The position numbers were made by a program, and so were the translations under genes. From positions 62,001 to 126,000 of the forward strand of contig JADLHG010000006.1 of assembly GCA_020848905.1 (NCBI GenBank): a stretch of DNA of 64,000 nucleotides. Reading direction: 5' to 3'. The notes beneath the pieces are model-generated. The model ran no database searches, was not told the DNA's origin, and saw only the letters and a list, made by a program, of their open reading frames with translations. The stretch is from Deltaproteobacteria bacterium. GTDB taxonomy: Bacteria; Myxococcota_A; Polyangia; GCA-2747355; JADLHG01. This document shows positions 60,223 to 64,000 of the stretch, piece by piece (positions within the stretch are counted from its first letter, which is position 1; the number at the start of each line of letters is the position of its first letter).

Positions 60223-61488
60223 TCACGCGGTCGCCGCCGGCTTCTGCTCGGCCGTCGCGCGGCGCGGGCGCAGCTGGCCTTCGGGTGACTGGAGGTGGAA
60301 CTCCCCGCGCATGATCGGTACCGCGATCCGCAGCATCAGCGTGAAGACGAGGAAGCCGACGCCGAAGATCCCCGCCGCCACCTCGAGCTCGGTGCGGCTC
60401 GGGGTGTACTCGTAGATCTCGCCGAGCACCGACGGGGTGAAGCCGGGGATCACCAGGGCCATCCCCTTTTCGATGTAGACCCCGCAGTAGATCAGGAAGG
60501 CGCCCACGTTGAGGGTCAGCGGGTTTCGTCGCGTCGCCGGGACCAGGAAGAGCAGGAAGGAGACGACGCTGCAGGCCACGGAGGCCCAGGCGTAGGGGAC
60601 GAGGACCTTGCTCCCGTGCAGGCCGCTGTAGAGGTACTTCGCGTGCAGCAGGTGGTGCGTCCCCGAGTAGTAGTCGCGGAAGATCTCAGCGCCGAGGAGA
60701 AAGAGGTTGATGAACATGGCGTAGGCCATGAGCTCCGCGATCTTCCAGATCGCCTCGTTCTTGATCTCGAGCTTGGCGTAGTGGCGCAGGATCTGGAGCA
60801 GCACGAGGATCATGGCCGGCCCCGAGCAGAAGGCGGAGGCGATGAAGCGCGGCGCCAGGATAGCGCTGTTCCAGAAGGGACGGGCGGGCATGCCGTTGTA
60901 GACGAAGGCCGTGACGCTGTGGATGCTCACCGCCAGCGGTATCGACAGCAGGATCAGCGGAGTGGCGAACCTCTTGCTGTACTCCCTCCCCATGAAGGCG
61001 CGGTAGAGGATGTGCGTGACGATGACGAAGTTGAGCAGTCCATACGCGTTCAGCACCATCACGTCCCAGGCCAGGATCGAGTTGGGCACGTTGAGCTTGC
61101 CGATGAACGGGATGAGGTGCCAGACGTGGTCCGGACGTCCGAGGTCGACGAAGACGAAGAGCACGCACATGATGATTGCGCTGACCGCGAGGAGCTCGCC
61201 GATGATCACGATCTCCTTGATGGGCTTCCACTGGTAGACGTAGGCAGGGATCACGAGCACCACGGCCGCGGCGGCGACTCCGACGAGAAAGGTGAAGTTG
61301 CCGATGTAGAAGCCCCAGGAGACGGGGTCGCGCATGTTCGTGCGAACCATGCCGTGCTGGAGTTGATCGATATAGCCGTGGACGCCGGCTGCGATGCAGA
61401 GGAGCAAGAAGGCCACCCAGACGTAGTACCCGCGGGTGCCGCGGGTGACCAGTCGGAGGCTGCCGATGATGAAGTGGATGAACTGCAT
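60223..61488 (-). CDS. NrfD/PsrC-family integral membrane quinone-linked subunit
   Basis: 421 residues with about nine to ten hydrophobic segments (VWVAFLLLCIAAGVHGY, IVIIGELLAVSAIIMCVLFV). The Asp-Arg-Pro-Asp/His stretch in VFVDLGRPDHVWHL and the HSVTAFVYNGMPARPFWN segment fit NrfD/HmcC/DsrP-like subunits that exchange electrons with quinones. It pairs with the four-cluster ferredoxin encoded upstream (8-base gap) and the tetrahaem lipoprotein. No catalytic molybdoenzyme subunit is nearby. Confidence 0.9.
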   Translation of the reverse strand: MQFIHFIIGSLRLVTRGTRGYYVWVAFLLLCIAAGVHGYIDQLQHGMVRTNMRDPVSWGFYIGNFTFLVGVAAAAVVLVIPAYVYQWKPIKEIVIIGELLAVSAIIMCVLFVFVDLGRPDHVWHLIPFIGKLNVPNSILAWDVMVLNAYGLLNFVIVTHILYRAFMGREYSKRFATPLILLSIPLAVSIHSVTAFVYNGMPARPFWNSAILAPRFIASAFCSGPAMILVLLQILRHYAKLEIKNEAIWKIAELMAYAMFINLFLLGAEIFRDYYSGTHHLLHAKYLYSGLHGSKVLVPYAWASVACSVVSFLLFLVPATRRNPLTLNVGAFLIYCGVYIEKGMALVIPGFTPSVLGEIYEYTPSRTELEVAAGIFGVGFLVFTLMLRIAVPIMRGEFHLQSPEGQLRPRRATAEQKPAATA

Positions 61489-61496
61489 GGCGCCTC

Positions 61497-62438
61497 TCAG
61501 ACCCCGTAGAAGTAGAAGAACTTGGGTTGCGTGTTGAGGTCTTCCTTGAGCAGGAAGATGCGCTTGTTCTCGATGATGTAGCGAACCTCACTCGAGGGGT
61601 CGAGGAGGTTGCCGAACTTGCGCGCCCCCACGGGGCACACCTCGACGCACGCGGGGTACCTGCCCTTGCGCACGCGCTGAATGCAGAAGGTGCACTTCTC
61701 CACCACGCCCTTCATTCGGGGTCGGTTTCCGAGATAGTGCGTGTCGGGGTTCATCTCCCCCTTCGGGATGCTGGGAGCGGCCCAGTTGAAGCGTCGCGCC
61801 CCGTACGGGCACGCGGCCACGCAGCAGCGGCACCCGATGCACCAGTTCTGGTCCACGACCACGATGCCGTCGGGCTCTTGCCAGGTGGCGCCCACGGGGC
61901 AGACCGAGACGCACTGCGGTCGACGACATTGCTGACAGGCTACCGGCAGGTAGAAGTGCCCCTCTCGAGGCACCTGCTTCGCGTCGTAGTACGCGTCGGC
62001 TTCGGCCAGGTCGATGCCCTTCTCCTTTTCGAGCTCCAGCACCGTGATCCAGTGCACCTGGGGGTCGCGCGACTGGTTGTTCTCCTTCACGCAGGCATAG
62101 ACGCAGCGCCGGCAACCGATGCAGCGGGAGAGATCCAGCGCGTAGCCGAAGAGCACACCCTCGGCGGCGGGCGTGTCGGCGACGGTCACGGGCTTGCCGT
62201 ACTCGCGGCTGTACTCGCGCTCGAGCCGCTCGAGCACCTTCTTGCGCTCTGGCCCCTTCAGCTCGCGAAAGTGCTTCTGGAAGAAGGCCTCGCGCGTCGC
62301 AGCATCGCACGACGCGAGGAAGCCCAAGGCGGCGGCGACGGCGCCCTGCTTCAGAAACCCGCGCCGCGTGGACGTGCCGGCGGTCTCCGGTGGGGTGCTC
62401 GACCTCTGCGAGTCGGGCGCGCAAGGTGTGCGCTTCAT
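61497..62438 (-). CDS. Tat-exported ferredoxin-like protein with four [4Fe-4S] clusters
   Basis: 313 residues. Twin-arginine signal TRRGFLKQG at residues 24-32, with an LASC lipobox at 41-44, so it may be a lipoprotein. Cys clusters: 106/109/112/116, 168/171/176/180, 200/203/206/210 and 249/252/264/268, enough for four [4Fe-4S] centres (HmcB/DsrO/NrfC-like). It would pass electrons between the haem lipoprotein and the NrfD subunit outside the cytoplasmic membrane. Overlaps the cytochrome gene by 4 bases (ATGA). Confidence 0.92.
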   Translation of the reverse strand: MKRTPCAPDSQRSSTPPETAGTSTRRGFLKQGAVAAALGFLASCDAATREAFFQKHFRELKGPERKKVLERLEREYSREYGKPVTVADTPAAEGVLFGYALDLSRCIGCRRCVYACVKENNQSRDPQVHWITVLELEKEKGIDLAEADAYYDAKQVPREGHFYLPVACQQCRRPQCVSVCPVGATWQEPDGIVVVDQNWCIGCRCCVAACPYGARRFNWAAPSIPKGEMNPDTHYLGNRPRMKGVVEKCTFCIQRVRKGRYPACVEVCPVGARKFGNLLDPSSEVRYIIENKRIFLLKEDLNTQPKFFYFYGV

Positions 62439-63028
62439 GAGTGGCTCCGTGTCGTTGGTGCGCGGCCCGGACGGTGGGGGGGGGGCTCGGGCTTGAGCGG
62501 TTTGAAACGGGGCGAGTGTGGGTTGTGGCAGTGCGCGCAGAGCAGATACCGACGCTCACCGTTCCACTGCCCCGTCCGCTTGCCGTGCACGCCGACGCGC
62601 CAGTCGCGGTACTTGTCGCCGTGGCACTGGCCGCACAGCCGGTACGATTCGGTGAAGGGCACGAGCGTGCCGCTCGCGAGACGCAGCTTGTCGCGGTCGG
62701 GCGGGTTGTGGCAGTCGAAGCACCAGCGCTCCCGCGGCCCGTGCTCGAGCTTGATCGCGGTGTGCTCCTCCTCCAGCTTCCGAGGCGTGGCGTTGGCCTC
62801 CAGATCCGCGTGACAGTCCGAGCAGGGAAAGACCCCCTCGCTGAAGGGGGGTGGGGGCACCACGTACTCGGTTCCCGAGGAGACCGAGGCCTGGCGCTTG
62901 GCGGGGGGAGCGTGCCCGGGCAGATGTGCGGCGGGGTACATGTCGCCGCACCCGACGCCTGCCGCAAGGATCAGAAGTGCGAGAGAGGCGACGCCCCCCG
63001 GCAGACGCGGGGTCGGTCGTGCGGACAT
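62435..63028 (-). CDS. tetrahaem c-type cytochrome lipoprotein
   Basis: About 197 residues. The start is the ATG at 63028, which shares an A with the TGA of the upstream gene (TGATG); a GTG one codon earlier is possible. The lipobox is AGVGC (Cys27). Haem motifs CSDCH (69-73), CFDCH (103-107), CGQCH (132-136) and CAHCH (164-168). The spacing resembles doubled-CXXCH cytochromes. It is likely anchored to the membrane facing the periplasm and feeds or draws electrons through the ferredoxin-NrfD pair. Pro/His/Arg-rich tail. Confidence 0.9.
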   Translation of the reverse strand: MSARPTPRLPGGVASLALLILAAGVGCGDMYPAAHLPGHAPPAKRQASVSSGTEYVVPPPPFSEGVFPCSDCHADLEANATPRKLEEEHTAIKLEHGPRERWCFDCHNPPDRDKLRLASGTLVPFTESYRLCGQCHGDKYRDWRVGVHGKRTGQWNGERRYLLCAHCHNPHSPRFKPLKPEPPPHRPGRAPTTRSHS

Positions 63029-63528
63029 CACGGTGCTCCGGTGGTTAGGTCAGCCATCCTGCGGTTGAGCTCGCGGATCAGCATCGCCTCGAGTCGCGCG
63101 ACGCGGCTACCGATCACGCGGCAGAGGTTCGAGACTGTGACGAGGTGAAGGCTCGGTCGGTCCTTGAAGACCTCTTCCAGCGCCGCGCGATCGATGGCGA
63201 CCAGCGTGACGTCCGTGACGGCCTGGGCGTTCAGCGTGAGCCGATGCGGTGGGACCAACGAGGACCACGCCAGGACCTCTCCGGGTCCCTTCTCCTCGAG
63301 GGTGATCTCCGTCGGGTCGCCGCGCGCCACGATGGGCAGGCGCAAGGCTACCTGGCCTGATTCGATCAGGAGCAACGAGGTGGCGGGCTCGCCCAGAAAG
63401 AACACCGCGTCGCCGGGGCGATAGGTCAGCGTTCGGCCCAGCCGTTCGATCTCCGTTAGGTGGCTCAGCTCGAGTCCGGCGAAGAGCGGGCTCGATCGCA
63501 CCACGCCGGCCACGTTGGATGTCGTCAT
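63028..63528 (-). CDS. cyclic-nucleotide-binding-domain protein without a DNA-binding domain
   Basis: 166 residues from the ATG at 63528, with GGGAGG upstream. A CNB/Crp-type beta roll is visible: YRPGDAVFFLGEPATSLLLI and VALRLPIVARG, then EKGPGEVLAWSSLVPPHRLT with the phosphate-binding-cassette-like GEVLAWSSL segment. There is no HTH after the C-helix, so it is not a Crp-like transcription factor itself. A role in signal-dependent control or assembly of the redox complex is inferred. Second gene of the operon. Confidence 0.85.
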   Translation of the reverse strand: MTTSNVAGVVRSSPLFAGLELSHLTEIERLGRTLTYRPGDAVFFLGEPATSLLLIESGQVALRLPIVARGDPTEITLEEKGPGEVLAWSSLVPPHRLTLNAQAVTDVTLVAIDRAALEEVFKDRPSLHLVTVSNLCRVIGSRVARLEAMLIRELNRRMADLTTGAP

Positions 63529-63565
63529 CGTCTTCCTCCCCATCCGCGACCAAGGGTCAAGGTTT

Positions 63566-63850
63566 CTAGCTGCTCCACAGCGTGCGATGCGACGGGTCCC
63601 GGGCGAAGTTGGAGGCCGCCTGTTGCTCGGCTCGGAGGTGGCGCTCCAGCTCTGCGACCAGCGTGTCCACGGCGACCGGCTTTCCAGCAGCGGACCAGGC
63701 CGTGGGTTGGAACAGGACTATCGGCGGCGACGCGGTCGTCACCTGACGCGGCGCCGAAGGTTTGGACTCGTCTGGCCCGAACGCGAAGGCCAGCGCGGCT
63801 CCGCCAAAGAGCACCATCACCAGCAACCCGACCACCACGATTGTCATCAT
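63566..63850 (-). CDS. small membrane protein, first gene of the redox operon
   Basis: 94 residues from the ATG at 63850 (GGAGGG upstream; ATG at 63847 also possible). An N-terminal membrane segment (MTIVVVGLLVMVLFGGAALA) is followed by a hydrophilic tail (LVAELERHLRAEQQAASNFA). Function unknown. It starts about 16 bases after the predicted sigma-54 transcription start. Confidence 0.7.
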   Translation of the reverse strand: MMTIVVVGLLVMVLFGGAALAFAFGPDESKPSAPRQVTTASPPIVLFQPTAWSAAGKPVAVDTLVAELERHLRAEQQAASNFARDPSHRTLWSS

Positions 63851-63876
63851 GTGTTGTCCCTCCGCCTTCGAGGATA

Positions 63877-63892
63877 TGCGAGCGGCGTGCCA
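63877..63892 (-). promoter_or_regulatory. sigma-54 promoter of the redox operon
   Basis: Minus-strand TGGCACGCCGCTCGCA matches at 11 of 12 positions with exact GG-N10-GC spacing. Predicted start near 63866. The last gene of the operon encodes a sigma-54 activator. Confidence 0.7.
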
Positions 63893-64000
63893 CGAGACGG
63901 ACGGGCGCATCTCGCTGGAATGACGGGGCGTGGGGAGGTGGGCGGCGGTATGGGCCGCGCGAGGCTGGCAGGCGCCGAGGGCGCGACACGCCGCAAGGTG

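Overview
The window is very GC-rich DNA from a Gram-negative bacterium with an outer membrane. The likely source is a myxobacterium or close relative (Myxococcota, formerly Deltaproteobacteria). Evidence: a MYXO-CTERM-like C-terminal sorting tail on the protein at 14711-16876, many lipoproteins with Asp/Pro/Ala-rich linkers behind the lipobox, an NtrC-type regulator beside multihaem redox genes, and about a dozen sigma-54-type promoters. This is inference from gene content. No rRNA, tRNA, CRISPR array or intact insertion sequence was seen.

Region 1 (1-19 kb) is dominated by exported proteins and lipoproteins: an EF-hand-like lipoprotein, a GH172/DUF2961-type lipoprotein, a Kazal-domain lipoprotein, and an acetyltransferase and a methyltransferase-like protein that both carry signal peptides. 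A lipid-handling group follows: a fatty acyl-AMP ligase (12.6-14.5 kb), a MYXO-CTERM protein with a possible lipid-binding fold, and a FadL-type porin. Region 2 (19-28 kb) is an amino-acid catabolic operon on the minus strand (two class III aminotransferases, a P5C-dehydrogenase-like enzyme, a two-subunit CoA-transferase, a lipoprotein) with a divergent amino-acid permease. Region 3 (28-39 kb) holds an exported C39/M28 peptidase pair, a split MacAB-TolC efflux operon, a DNRLRE lipoprotein and a REP-associated tyrosine transposase. Region 4 (39-50 kb) has an ArsA-like ATPase, an exported metallopeptidase-like protein, and mfd followed by two parvulin chaperones. Region 5 (50-56 kb) has a HIT protein, a three-gene type III secretion or flagellar-like ATPase module with no other secretion genes nearby, and rsmD-coaD. 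Region 6 (56-64 kb) is a seven-gene redox operon: small membrane protein, cyclic-nucleotide-domain protein, tetrahaem lipoprotein, Tat-exported four-cluster ferredoxin, NrfD-type membrane subunit, haem-binding sensor kinase and NtrC-type regulator. A near-consensus sigma-54 promoter lies in front of it.

The strongest structure that ordinary annotation would miss is the set of GG-N10-GC (sigma-54) promoter matches placed before genes for exported proteins, including one perfect 12/12 match at 6522-6537. The operon ending in the NtrC-type activator has one too, which suggests autoregulation. A second pattern is a group of genes without a Shine-Dalgarno sequence whose promoter-like elements sit right against the ATG, so they may be leaderless.
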